From assembly GCA_023415545.1 (NCBI GenBank), contig JAEZKJ010000177.1, forward strand, positions 57,575 through 121,574: DNA of 64,000 nt, given 5' to 3'. This DNA is from Bacteroidota bacterium. Lineage in GTDB: Bacteria; Bacteroidota; Bacteroidia; Bacteroidales; Bacteroidaceae. The notes beneath the pieces are model-generated. The model searched no databases. It was not told the origin of the DNA and saw nothing but the letters and a program-made list of their open reading frames with translations. Of this stretch, positions 19,274 to 27,994 are shown one piece after another. A program made the translations under genes and the position numbers. How positions within the stretch are numbered: position 1 is the first letter of the stretch; each line of letters begins with the position of its first letter.

Positions 19274-20650
19274 ATGAAAAATATAGTATTGTTCTCTCTT
19301 CTTACATTATTTAGCTTGGGAGTCTCAGCTGGAAAGAGTTATATGTTCAGACTTTATCTTAAGGATAAATCAGGGACACAGTTTTCAATAGAACATCCTG
19401 AGAAATTTCTCTCTCAACGTGCTCTCGAGCGAAGAAATAGACAAAATTTGACTGTTGATTCAACCGATTTACCAATATCCATGCAATATATTAATGTGGT
19501 AAAGAAAACAGGTACAAAAATTGTTGCTAAAAGTAAGTGGAATAATACAATGGTTATTGAATTAAGCGATTCAACTAAATTATCTCAGTTTGCTGAAATG
19601 CCATTTGTTATCAAGGTAAAGCGAGTATGGGTATCTCCTGATTCTATACCTGAGCGAAATTCAGAAAGAAAAAAAGAGGTAACAAATAAAAATAACAAGT
19701 TTGAAAACTATTATGGAGATGCATATCGACAGATAGAGGTCCATCATGGAGATAGCCTTCATATGGCAGGGTTCAAAGGAAAGGGTATGCATATTGCAGT
19801 GATTGATGCAGGATTCTATAATGCTGATGAGATTAAGCTATTAAAAAAGATAAATCTCTTAGGAACAAAAGATTTTGTTAATCCAAAATCCGATATATAC
19901 GCCGAAAACTCACATGGCATGAAAGTTCTTTCATGTCTGGCTGCTAACACTCCATATGTCATGGTAGGTACTGCTCCTGAGGCTTCATATTGGTTGTTGA
20001 GAAGTGAAGATAATGATACAGAGTTTCCTGTTGAAGAGGATTATTGGGCAGCAGCGGTGGAATTTGCAGACTCGGCAGGTGTAGATGTTATAAACACCTC
20101 TTTGGGGTATGCTGAATTTGATGATAAAAGTGCAAGCTATAATTATAGAGATTTAGATGGTAAAACTTCACTTATGTCCAATTCTGCATCTATGATTGCT
20201 GATAAAGGGATGGTACTTGTTAATAGTGCCGGCAACTCAGGCAGAAAGACTTGGAAAAAGATTACTCCTCCTGCTGATGCAAAGAATGTGATTACAGTAG
20301 GTGCTATAACAAGAAAACTTGTAAATGGTGAATTTTCGTCAGTGGGAAATACCTCTGATGGAAGGGTTAAACCGGATGTTATGTCTGTTGGTGTTTCTTC
20401 GGCTGTGATAGGGGATGATGGAATAGTAACTTGGGCTAATGGAACATCGTTTTCATCTCCAATATTGTGTGGTATTGTAGCCGACTTTTGGCAAGCATGT
20501 CCTTGGCTTACTGCAAAACAAGTAGTTGAGGCTGTACAAAAAGCAGGTGATAGATATGAATATCCAGATAACATATTTGGTTATGGAGTGCCGGATATGT
20601 GGAAAGCATATAAAGATGAATTATTTAAAAGAAATAGTGATGGGAAATGA
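19274..20650 (+). CDS. Secreted subtilisin-like (S8) serine protease
   Basis: Exported serine peptidase of 458 aa. A signal peptide (about 1-19, LFSLGVSAG) precedes a propeptide-like region (about 25-150) and the S8 catalytic domain (about 165-450). The triad is visible as Asp in HIAVIDAGF (about residue 179), His in ENSHGMKV (about 215) and Ser in NGTSFSSPI (about 395), with the oxyanion Asn in NSAGNSG. No C-terminal sorting domain is seen; the protein ends about 60 residues past the serine. Its last 11 bases overlap the start of xseA, so a secreted protease is translationally coupled to a cytoplasmic nuclease subunit, which is probably positional rather than functional. Confidence 0.92.
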   Translation: MKNIVLFSLLTLFSLGVSAGKSYMFRLYLKDKSGTQFSIEHPEKFLSQRALERRNRQNLTVDSTDLPISMQYINVVKKTGTKIVAKSKWNNTMVIELSDSTKLSQFAEMPFVIKVKRVWVSPDSIPERNSERKKEVTNKNNKFENYYGDAYRQIEVHHGDSLHMAGFKGKGMHIAVIDAGFYNADEIKLLKKINLLGTKDFVNPKSDIYAENSHGMKVLSCLAANTPYVMVGTAPEASYWLLRSEDNDTEFPVEEDYWAAAVEFADSAGVDVINTSLGYAEFDDKSASYNYRDLDGKTSLMSNSASMIADKGMVLVNSAGNSGRKTWKKITPPADAKNVITVGAITRKLVNGEFSSVGNTSDGRVKPDVMSVGVSSAVIGDDGIVTWANGTSFSSPILCGIVADFWQACPWLTAKQVVEAVQKAGDRYEYPDNIFGYGVPDMWKAYKDELFKRNSDGK

Positions 20651-21947
20651 ACCTCTTACTCTTTTAGAACTCAACAGCTTAGTTAAACAGAGCATACGTA
20701 CCTGTTTACCGGATGAATATTGGGTAAGGGCGGAACTTAGTGATGTACGATATAATGTTGCGGGACATTGCTATGTGGAGTTCATACAGAAAAGTGGGCG
20801 TGGTGATAGTTTAGTTGCAAAGGCTAGAGGTACAATATGGAGTAACATTTTTTCGCTTCTTAGACCATATTTTGAAGAGACAACAGGTCAACGATTCACT
20901 GCAGGAATAAAGGTATTGGTAAAAGTTAATGTTGAATTTCATGAGCTTTATGGATATTCGCTTACTGTTCTTGATATTGATCCGGCATATACTCTTGGTG
21001 ATATGGCTAAGAGAAGACGTGAAATCCTTAAAAAATTGGAAGAAGAGGGTGTATTAAATTTAAATAAAGAGCTTTCTATTCCAATGTTACCTCAAAGAGT
21101 AGCTGTTATATCTTCACCTACTGCTGCTGGATATGGTGATTTCAGTAATCAGATTATAAACAATAGTCGAGGATATCAATTCTTTACTTCACTCTTCCCT
21201 GCTATTATGCAAGGAGATAGGGTAGAGGAGACAGTTATCGAGGCTCTTAATAAGATAAATGAAGAGAGGGACAATTTCGATGTTGTTGTAATAATTAGAG
21301 GAGGTGGAGCTACTTCCGACCTTTCGGGCTTTGATACTTACGAACTAGCTGCTAACTGTGCTCAGTTCCCACTACCAATCATAACAGGAATAGGTCATGA
21401 GAGGGATGATACAATTATTGATATAGTTGCCAATACACGAGTCAAGACTCCTACTGCTGCAGCAGCTTTACTTATTGAAAAAATGGATATTGCAGCTAAT
21501 ACTCTTCATGAGTGCCATAACTCAATTATGAGTGGGGTAGAAAATATTCTTGATTTTGAAGTTAAAAGATTGGAGCAGCTCAAAAGAGAGGTTTTCGATT
21601 CTGTAACGGATAGAATAAAGGATGAGAGACATAGATGGCAAAAATTATCAATGATAATCTCATCTTCCTTTGCAAGGATGAATGTTAGCGAACTAAATCG
21701 TATTGAACGTATTAAAGATAAATTATCTGTTTCAGCAAAATCTTTTCTTGTTCGTGAGAGGCATAAATTAGAAATTCTTGAACATAATATATCAAACTCC
21801 TCGCCAAAGAACATTCTTAAAAGAGGATATTCTTTAACTTTAAGTAATGGTAAGGTGGTGCGAGATAAAGATTCTGTATATGATGGAGATGAGTTAACAA
21901 CTCTTCTTTATGATGGAGAAATAAAAAGTATAGTTAATAAAAAATAG
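20640..21947 (+). CDS. xseA: Exodeoxyribonuclease VII large subunit
   Basis: Large subunit of the ATP-independent single-strand exonuclease VII. The 435-aa protein has the N-terminal OB-fold (about 10-105, with YWVRAELSDVRYNVAGHCYVEFIQK), the catalytic domain (about 125-330; PQRVAVISSPTAAGYGDF, VVIIRGGGATSDLSGFD, TGIGHERDDTIIDIVANTRVKTPTAAA), then a coiled-coil segment (about 320-400) and C-terminal segment NILKRGYSLT. The frame is open from further upstream, but MGNEPLTLLELNSLVKQSI at 20640 is the family-like start and overlaps the protease gene by 11 bp. Three bases separate its stop from xseB. Confidence 0.95.
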   Translation: MGNEPLTLLELNSLVKQSIRTCLPDEYWVRAELSDVRYNVAGHCYVEFIQKSGRGDSLVAKARGTIWSNIFSLLRPYFEETTGQRFTAGIKVLVKVNVEFHELYGYSLTVLDIDPAYTLGDMAKRRREILKKLEEEGVLNLNKELSIPMLPQRVAVISSPTAAGYGDFSNQIINNSRGYQFFTSLFPAIMQGDRVEETVIEALNKINEERDNFDVVVIIRGGGATSDLSGFDTYELAANCAQFPLPIITGIGHERDDTIIDIVANTRVKTPTAAAALLIEKMDIAANTLHECHNSIMSGVENILDFEVKRLEQLKREVFDSVTDRIKDERHRWQKLSMIISSSFARMNVSELNRIERIKDKLSVSAKSFLVRERHKLEILEHNISNSSPKNILKRGYSLTLSNGKVVRDKDSVYDGDELTTLLYDGEIKSIVNKK

Positions 21948-21950
21948 GAT

Positions 21951-22148
21951 ATGGCAGTAAAAGAGATTACTTATGAACAGTCAATCAAAAGGTTGGAAGA
22001 GATAGTATCGATGATTGATAACAATGAAATTGATATTGATAACCTTGCAACTACTTTAAAAGAGGCTCAAAAACTTATAAAGTTATGCAATGATAAATTG
22101 TATAAAGTTGATGCCGAAGTAAAGAAAATATTTAATGAAGAATCGTAG
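21951..22148 (+). CDS. xseB: Exodeoxyribonuclease VII small subunit
   Basis: The 65-aa helical protein matches the XseB family: YEQSIKRLEEIVSMIDNNEIDIDNLATTLKEAQKLIKLC aligns with the usual two-helix segment. Several copies assemble on the XseA coiled coil. Directly after xseA (3-bp gap), so co-translation is likely. Confidence 0.92.
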   Translation: MAVKEITYEQSIKRLEEIVSMIDNNEIDIDNLATTLKEAQKLIKLCNDKLYKVDAEVKKIFNEES

Positions 22149-22207
22149 TTTTTATACTTTTAGTTATAAAAAAGTTATAATTGATTGGTTTTTGTCAATA
22201 TAACTTC

Positions 22208-22215
22208 TAATTTTG
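22208..22215 (+). promoter_or_regulatory. -7 element for ilvE
   Basis: TAATTTTG fits TAnnTTTG, with a TTG about 24 bp upstream, and lies 36 bp before the ATG at 22252. It overlaps the upstream in-frame TTG at 22213, ruling that out as the start. Confidence 0.5.
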
Positions 22216-22251
22216 CTAAATAATGTAAATATAAACTTAAAAGTATATATT

Positions 22252-23271
22252 ATGGAAGAACTAGATTGGTCAAACCTGTCCTTCGGATATATGAAGACAG
22301 ACTATAATGTACGTTGTTATTATAGAAACGGGAAGTGGGGAAAATTAGAACTATCTTCTGAGGAAACATTAAATATCCATATGGCAGCTACTTGTCTTCA
22401 TTATGGACAAGAGGCTTTTGAAGGTTTGAAAGCTTTTAAAGGAAAAGATGGCAAAGTTCGTTTATTCCGTCCTGAAGCAAATGCTTTAAGACTACAAAGT
22501 ACATGTAATGGAATATTAATGCCTGAGATACCAACAGAACTTTTCCTTGAGGCTGTTAAAACTGTAGTAAAAGCTAACGAACGTTTTATCCCTCCATATG
22601 AAAGTGGAGCATCACTATATATACGTCCTCTACTCATTGGTACAGGAGCACAAGTAGGAGTAAAACCAGCAAATGAATATCTATTTTTAATATTTGTCAC
22701 TCCTGTGGGCCCATATTTCAAAGGTGGTTTTGCTGGAACACCTTACGTTATAACTCGTAAATATGACCGTGCTGCTCCATTGGGAACCGGTATTTATAAG
22801 GTGGGAGGAAATTATGCTGCAAGTTTGCGCGCAAGTCAAGAAGCGCATGCTGCCGGTTATTCTGCAGAGTTCTATTTAGATGCTAAAGAGAAAAAATATA
22901 TTGATGAGTGTGGTGCTGCAAACTTCTTTGGAATAAAGGATAATACTTATGTTACACCTTTATCATCTTCTATATTACCATCAATCACAAATAAAAGTTT
23001 GATGCAGTTAGCTGAAGACTTAGGACTTAAAGTTGAACGTCGCTCTATTGCTGAAGAGGAATTGTCAACATTTGAAGAGGCCGGAGCTTGTGGTACTGCT
23101 GCTGTAATAAGCCCTATCCAAAGAATTGATGACCCTGAAAATAATCGTTCGTATATTTTTTCACAAGATGGTAAACCTGGTCCAATATCAACAAAACTTT
23201 ATAACAAGTTGCGTGCAATACAGTATGGTGATGAACCGGATATTCATAATTGGGTAACTATATTAGAGTAA
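22252..23271 (+). CDS. ilvE: Branched-chain amino acid aminotransferase
   Basis: PLP-dependent transamination between leucine, isoleucine or valine and 2-oxoglutarate. The 339-aa protein is of the longer bacterial/eukaryotic BCAT-like form: FGYMKTDYNV at the start, HYGQEAFEGLKAF, RLFRPEANALRLQ, the PLP lysine in GIYKVGGNYAASL (Lys183), FYLDAKEKKYIDECGAANFF and EEAGACGTAAVI. The frame extends upstream to a TTG at 22213, but that lies within a promoter -7 element and MEELDWSNL is the expected N-terminus. It appears to be transcribed on its own or with the following membrane protein gene (16-bp gap). Confidence 0.95.
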   Translation: MEELDWSNLSFGYMKTDYNVRCYYRNGKWGKLELSSEETLNIHMAATCLHYGQEAFEGLKAFKGKDGKVRLFRPEANALRLQSTCNGILMPEIPTELFLEAVKTVVKANERFIPPYESGASLYIRPLLIGTGAQVGVKPANEYLFLIFVTPVGPYFKGGFAGTPYVITRKYDRAAPLGTGIYKVGGNYAASLRASQEAHAAGYSAEFYLDAKEKKYIDECGAANFFGIKDNTYVTPLSSSILPSITNKSLMQLAEDLGLKVERRSIAEEELSTFEEAGACGTAAVISPIQRIDDPENNRSYIFSQDGKPGPISTKLYNKLRAIQYGDEPDIHNWVTILE

Positions 23272-23287
23272 TTAAATAATATAATTT

Positions 23288-23908
23288 ATGAAAACAAATT
23301 CTGAAATTAGGGAACAAGCTTATAAAGCTTTGGAAGGTAATTGGGCAATGGCAGTTGCAATTTCATTAGTCTTTTTCTTGATATTTCAGTCACCATCAGT
23401 ACCTTCTATATTTAGTACTGACCTTACCTTTATTGATATATTATCATTATTGCTTTTACCTTTAGCTTATGGATACTTTGTTACATTCCTTAAATTAATA
23501 AGAGGTAAGAATTTGGAATTAACCTCTCTTTTTGAAGGTTTTAATGATTATGGACGAATTCTATTTACCATATTATTAGTAAACGTATATACATTCCTTT
23601 GGTCTCTTCTTTTAATTGTTCCTGGAATAATTAAAGGCTATTCTTACTCTCAGACTTGTTTTATACTAAAAGATAATCCTGATTTAAGTTACAATGCTGC
23701 AATAGAGGAGAGTATGAGGATGATGGATGGTAAAAAAATGAAGTTATTTCTTTTGGATCTAAGTTTTATAGGATGGTTTATTCTATCATGTTTAACTTTA
23801 GGAATAGGATTCTTATTTCTTTGTCCTTATAATGTTGCATCGCATGCGGCATTTTATGAAGGACTTAAAAGAGAAAAATATGGCTCAATAGAGGTTATTG
23901 AAGATTAA
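23288..23908 (+). CDS. DUF975-family integral membrane protein
   Basis: A 206-aa protein with about five hydrophobic segments and the DUF975 pattern: an N-terminal amphipathic stretch (NSEIREQAYKALEGNWAMAVAISLVF), a helix pair around LLIVPGIIKGYSYSQTCFILKDNPDLS, and the late motif YNAAIEESMRMMDGKKMKLFLLDLSFIGW. Function is unknown. It follows ilvE by 16 bp and ends in a clear terminator, so it may share the ilvE transcript. Confidence 0.82.
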   Translation: MKTNSEIREQAYKALEGNWAMAVAISLVFFLIFQSPSVPSIFSTDLTFIDILSLLLLPLAYGYFVTFLKLIRGKNLELTSLFEGFNDYGRILFTILLVNVYTFLWSLLLIVPGIIKGYSYSQTCFILKDNPDLSYNAAIEESMRMMDGKKMKLFLLDLSFIGWFILSCLTLGIGFLFLCPYNVASHAAFYEGLKREKYGSIEVIED

Positions 23909-23932
23909 CTTTAATTTTAAAACATATCTTAT

Positions 23933-23965
23933 GATGCTCACTTTATTATATATAGAGTGAGCATC
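23933..23965 (+). terminator. Terminator after the DUF975 gene
   Basis: A perfect 10-bp stem (GATGCTCACT / AGTGAGCATC) with a 13-nt AT loop followed by TTTTATTTTT. Confidence 0.85.
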
Positions 23966-23995
23966 TTTTATTTTTCATCTTCAAAAGATTATCAT

Positions 23996-24003
23996 TACCT
24001 TTG
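23996..24003 (+). promoter_or_regulatory. -7 element of the trmB-mrp operon
   Basis: TACCTTTG lies 18 bp upstream of the trmB ATG, implying a leader of only about ten bases. Confidence 0.55.
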
Positions 24004-24021
24004 TAATGAAAAAATAAATTT

Positions 24022-24780
24022 ATGGGAAAAGGGAAGTTAGAGAAATTTGCTGATATGCGTGAGTATCAGCATGTGTTTGAATATCCATATTCGGTTGCAG
24101 ATAATGTTTCATTCCCTATGAAAGGTAAATGGAACAAGGAATTCTTTAAAAATGATAATCCTATTGTACTTGAACTTGGTTGTGGTAGAGGTGAGTATAC
24201 AGTTGGACTTGGTAAATTATATCCAAATAAAAACTTTATAGGTGTAGATATAAAAGGAGCAAGAATGTGGACCGGTGCTACTCAAGCACTTAAGGAGAAC
24301 ATGAGCAATGTTGCTTTCCTTAGAACTAATATTGAGATCATTGATAGGATGTTTGCAGAGAATGAGGTTAGCGAAATTTGGCTTACATTTTCTGACCCTC
24401 AGATGAAAAAAGCTACTAAGCGACTTACATCTACTTATTTCATGAACAGGTATAGAAAATTCCTTCTGCCTAATGGTATTATTCATTTGAAAACTGATAG
24501 TAACTTCATGTTTACTTATACCAAATATATGGTTCAAGAGAATAATATTCCAGTTGAATTTATGACAGAAGATCTTTATGGATCAGGACTAGTGGATGAT
24601 ATATTAGGTATACGTACATATTATGAACAACAGTGGCTTGATCGTGGTTTGAAGATTAAATATATGAAATTTCATCTTCCTAAAGAGGGTGAACTTCGTG
24701 AACCGGATGTTGAAATTGAACTTGATGAATACAGAAGTTATAACCGTAGCAAGAGAAGTGGTCTTGCAACAAGTAAATAA
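24022..24780 (+). CDS. trmB: tRNA (guanine-N7-)-methyltransferase
   Basis: SAM-dependent formation of m7G46 in the tRNA variable loop. The 252-aa protein shows the class I methyltransferase core: motif [15 protein letters not shown] (about 50-62), the following acidic residue in [16 protein letters not shown], and the TrmB substrate-site motif [20 protein letters not shown]. The usual PDPW sequence is replaced by SDPQ, as I recall for other Bacteroidetes proteins. The first gene of a two-gene operon with mrp, 20 bp apart, with a promoter immediately upstream. Confidence 0.93.
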   Translation: MGKGKLEKFADMREYQHVFEYPYSVADNVSFPMKGKWNKEFFKNDNPIVLELGCGRGEYTVGLGKLYPNKNFIGVDIKGARMWTGATQALKENMSNVAFLRTNIEIIDRMFAENEVSEIWLTFSDPQMKKATKRLTSTYFMNRYRKFLLPNGIIHLKTDSNFMFTYTKYMVQENNIPVEFMTEDLYGSGLVDDILGIRTYYEQQWLDRGLKIKYMKFHLPKEGELREPDVEIELDEYRSYNRSKRSGLATSK

Positions 24781-24800
24781 CTATAAAAATTGAGACTAAT

Positions 24801-25901
24801 ATGACTTTATATCCCCAACTAATAATTGATGCACTAACAACAGTGCGATATCCCGGTAACGGAAAAAATATTGTCGAGGCCGATATGGTTGCCGACAACA
24901 TACGTATAGATGGTATGAGTGTTAGTTTTTCGATTATTTTCGAGAAACCTACTGATCCGTTTATGAAATCGGTAGTAAAGGCTGCCGAAAAGGCTATACA
25001 TACCTTTATATCAAATGATGTACAGGTTACTATAACTACAGAAAGTCGTCAAGCTGCACGTCCTGAAGTTGGAAAATTACTTCCTAAAGTAAAAAATGTT
25101 ATTGCTGTTTCTTCAGGTAAAGGTGGAGTAGGTAAATCGACTGTAGCTGCTAATCTTGCTGTTGCTTTAGCTAAACTTGGATATAAGGTTGGTCTTTTAG
25201 ATGCAGATATATTTGGCCCTTCCATGCCTAAAATGTTTCAAGTAGAGGATGCACGTCCTTATCTTGAGAGAATAGATGGTCGTGATCTTATTGTTCCTGT
25301 TGAAAAGTATGGTATAAAACTTCTTTCAATAGGTTTCTTTGTAGATCCTGATCAAGCAACACTTTGGCGTGGTAGCATGGCAAGTAATGCATTGAAGCAA
25401 CTTATTGCTGATGCTGCATGGGGAGAACTTGATTATTTCATTCTAGATACTCCTCCCGGAACAAGTGATATACATCTTACATTAGTACAGACTCTTGCCA
25501 TAACCGGTGCCGTGATAGTTAGTACTCCTCAACAGGTGGCTCTTGCCGATGCTCGTAAAGGTATTAATATGTATACTAATGATAAAGTAGATGTACCTAT
25601 TCTAGGACTTGTAGAGAATATGGCATGGTTTACTCCTGCTGAACTTCCCGAGAACAAATACTATATATTCGGTAAAGAGGGTGTCAACGAATTGGCTAAA
25701 GAGATGAATGTACCTCTATTAGGTGAGATTCCGGTTGTACAGAGTATATGTGAGAATGGAGATAAAGGTACTCCTGCTGCTCTAAATGAGAATAGTATCA
25801 CTGGTCAAGCATTTATTAATTTAGCAAAAAATGTTGTAGAACAGACTGAAAAACGTAATGCAGAGAGACCAGCTTCACATATAGTAGAGATTAAGAAATA
25901 A
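24801..25901 (+). CDS. mrp: Mrp/ApbC-type P-loop ATPase (iron-sulfur carrier family)
   Basis: Cytoplasmic 366-aa protein: N-terminal MIP18/DUF59 domain (about 5-80) and a deviant Walker ATPase of the Mrp/Nbp35 family with Walker A SSGKGGVGKSTVAANLAVALA (about 105), switch I GLLDADIFGPSMP and DTPPGTSDIHL. Family members carry or deliver Fe-S clusters. The CxxC pair that usually ligates the bridging cluster is absent: the corresponding segment reads VENMAWFTPAELPENKYYIFG, and the protein appears to have a single cysteine (SICENG). An Fe-S carrier role of the classical type is therefore doubtful. It follows trmB by 20 bp and precedes a strong terminator. Confidence 0.9.
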   Translation: MTLYPQLIIDALTTVRYPGNGKNIVEADMVADNIRIDGMSVSFSIIFEKPTDPFMKSVVKAAEKAIHTFISNDVQVTITTESRQAARPEVGKLLPKVKNVIAVSSGKGGVGKSTVAANLAVALAKLGYKVGLLDADIFGPSMPKMFQVEDARPYLERIDGRDLIVPVEKYGIKLLSIGFFVDPDQATLWRGSMASNALKQLIADAAWGELDYFILDTPPGTSDIHLTLVQTLAITGAVIVSTPQQVALADARKGINMYTNDKVDVPILGLVENMAWFTPAELPENKYYIFGKEGVNELAKEMNVPLLGEIPVVQSICENGDKGTPAALNENSITGQAFINLAKNVVEQTEKRNAERPASHIVEIKK

Positions 25902-25927
25902 ATGTTTTATCTTTCTAAATAAGTAAT

Positions 25928-25957
25928 AAAGCCACAACTTGTAAAAGTTGTGGCTTT
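25928..25957 (+). terminator. Terminator of trmB-mrp
   Basis: A perfect 13-bp stem (AAAGCCACAACTT / AAGTTGTGGCTTT) with loop GTAA, followed by a T-rich tail. Confidence 0.88.
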
Positions 25958-25967
25958 ATTGTTAAAA

Positions 25968-26007
25968 AATGATGAGGATGCATATTTTCATACAGATCCT
26001 CATCATT
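25968..26007 (-). terminator. Terminator of the ABC exporter gene
   Basis: A perfect 12-bp stem (AATGATGAGGAT / ATCCTCATCATT) with a 16-nt loop; on the minus strand it is followed by TTTTAAC. It lies 34 bp past the exporter stop. Confidence 0.82.
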
Positions 26008-26040
26008 ACAGATTTTATAAAAGAAATAGTATATCTTTAT

Positions 26041-27870
26041 TTAGAAGGATTGCATATCGCATAACTTCTTGTAATATCCATTTAACGCAAGTAGCTCTTC
26101 ATGTTTACCTCTCTCAACAATCCTTCCTTCGTGAAGAACACAAATTTCATCTGCATTCTTAATAGTAGAAAGACGATGTGCAATAGCAATAGTAGTACGA
26201 TTCTTCATAAGGTTTTCAAGAGCATCTTGAACCATACGTTCGCTCTCGGTATCAAGAGCAGAGGTTGCTTCATCGAGGATGAGGATAGGAGGGTTCTTTA
26301 ATATAGCTCGCGCTATGCTTACTCTCTGTCTTTGACCACCGGATAGTTTTCCACCTCTGTCACCTATTTTGGTATTGTATCCATCTTCACTATTAATAAT
26401 AAACTCGTGAGCATTAGCAATTTTTGCAGCCTCGATTACCTGTTCCATTGTAGCATTGTCTACTCCAAAAGAGATGTTGTTGAAGAATGTATCATTGAAA
26501 AGAATCGCTTCCTGATTTACATTACCCATAATAGAACGCAAATCGAATAGAGTAGTATCTTTAACGTTTACTCCATCAATAAGTATCTCTCCCTTAGTAA
26601 CGTCGTAGTATCTTGGAATTAAATCCACCATTGTAGATTTACCTGATCCCGACTGTCCAACAAGGGCTATAGTTTTACCTCTATTAATGGTTAAATTGAT
26701 ATTTTGTAATACCCATTTGGTATCATATTTAAAGCTTACATTTTTAAACTCTATCTTATCTTTTAACTGAGTAATATGAGTTGGATTTTCTTTTATTTTC
26801 ATATTATTCTCAGCTTTCAGGATTTTGTCCACACGCTCCATACTAGCTAAGCCTTTTGGTATGTTGTACCCAGCTTTTGAAAACTCTTTCAAAGGATTAA
26901 TAACACTATAAAGTATAACTAAATAGAAAATAAAAGATGGAGCAGTGATAGAGTTATTGTTATTTAGAATAAGTGTACCTCCAAACCATAATACAATAAC
27001 GATTAGAACAGTGCCTAAAAATTCACTCATTGGGTGTGCTAATTGCTGACGCATATTAACTCTACCAATAGTATTTCGGAATAGATTATTTGAGTTGAGG
27101 AAACGGTTATTCATCTTTTTCTCTGCATTGAAAGCTTTAATAATTCTAAGCCCACCTAATGTCTCTTCAACTTGCGACATCAAATCACTCCATTGTCCCT
27201 GCGCCACCAAGGAACCTCTTTTAAGTTTTTTACCCACTTGTCCCATTAACCATCCCATCAATGGAAGCACTGCCAATGTAAAGATTGTTAGCTGCCAGCT
27301 AACTGCTATCAATGTACCAAAGTAGAATATGATTAAGATAGGATTTTTAAATAGCATATCTAATGATGACATTATAGAATTCTCTATCTCATTAACGTCA
27401 CCACTCATTCGTGCTATTATATCTCCTTTTCGCTCTTCTGAGAAGAATCCAAGAGGTAAATCCAAAAGTTTCTTATAAACTTTAACTCGAATATCTCTTA
27501 CTATACCTGTACGTATAGGAATTAGTGTTGCAGAAGAGAGGAAATAACATCCTGTTTTAAAGAATGTCATAACAGCAAGAAAAAGGCCAAGTAATAGAAG
27601 AGTTGTACTTTCCCCATAATCTTTAATTAATTCAGTAACGAAATAATAGAAGTTATTAACTACAATATCTTTTAATGAATTGGCTGAATCCCATGGCATA
27701 AATGAGTATGAAGCCTCTTGAATTTTGAAAAGAATTTGAAGTATAGGGATTATAAGTGTAAATGAGAATATATTCAATACTGCAGATAGAATGTTGAATA
27801 TAATATTTAAGATAAGATATTTTTTGTACGGTGGAATAAATCTTCGTAAAATACTTAGGAACTCTTTCAT
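26041..27870 (-). CDS. MsbA-like ABC exporter (fused membrane and ATPase domains)
   Basis: Inner-membrane half-transporter of 609 aa: a six-helix type IV exporter domain (about 1-330, with the coupling-helix segment FFSEERKGDIIARMSGDVNEIENS) and an ATPase domain (about 355-605) with Walker A GQSGSGKST, Q-loop, signature LSGGQRQRVSIARAIL, Walker B ILILDEATSALD and switch His in AIAHRLSTI. It works as a homodimer. The closest described relatives are lipid A/lipid flippases of the MsbA group, but multidrug or peptide export cannot be excluded. Single gene with its own promoter and terminator. Confidence 0.9.
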   Translation of the reverse strand: MKEFLSILRRFIPPYKKYLILNIIFNILSAVLNIFSFTLIIPILQILFKIQEASYSFMPWDSANSLKDIVVNNFYYFVTELIKDYGESTTLLLLGLFLAVMTFFKTGCYFLSSATLIPIRTGIVRDIRVKVYKKLLDLPLGFFSEERKGDIIARMSGDVNEIENSIMSSLDMLFKNPILIIFYFGTLIAVSWQLTIFTLAVLPLMGWLMGQVGKKLKRGSLVAQGQWSDLMSQVEETLGGLRIIKAFNAEKKMNNRFLNSNNLFRNTIGRVNMRQQLAHPMSEFLGTVLIVIVLWFGGTLILNNNNSITAPSFIFYLVILYSVINPLKEFSKAGYNIPKGLASMERVDKILKAENNMKIKENPTHITQLKDKIEFKNVSFKYDTKWVLQNINLTINRGKTIALVGQSGSGKSTMVDLIPRYYDVTKGEILIDGVNVKDTTLFDLRSIMGNVNQEAILFNDTFFNNISFGVDNATMEQVIEAAKIANAHEFIINSEDGYNTKIGDRGGKLSGGQRQRVSIARAILKNPPILILDEATSALDTESERMVQDALENLMKNRTTIAIAHRLSTIKNADEICVLHEGRIVERGKHEELLALNGYYKKLCDMQSF

Positions 27871-27895
27871 GTTTTGTAACTTGGTTATAATTTGA

Positions 27896-27903
27896 CAAAG
27901 GTA
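27896..27903 (-). promoter_or_regulatory. -7 element for the ABC exporter gene
   Basis: Minus-strand TACCTTTG, 26 bp upstream of the ATG at 27870. It forms one edge of an 11-bp inverted repeat (27897-27907 with 27923-27933). Confidence 0.55.
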
Positions 27904-27933
27904 AGAAAAATAATAATCATAATTCTTACCTTT
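27897..27933. repeat. Inverted repeat overlapping a -7 element
   Basis: AAAGGTAAGAA pairs perfectly with TTCTTACCTTT across a 15-nt AT-rich loop. A T-run follows only in the plus direction, where no gene ends, so it is a weak terminator for the ABC-2 operon and may instead affect the exporter promoter it overlaps. Confidence 0.5.
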
Positions 27934-27994
27934 TTAACCTTAATGCTGTTCTATAGTACATATTATATGAATCTTTATAAAACTATTGGATGAT

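Noticed and set aside
20526..20639. xseA starting inside the S8 protease gene
   Set aside because: The extra residues are out-of-frame protease sequence; the family N-terminus starts at 20640.
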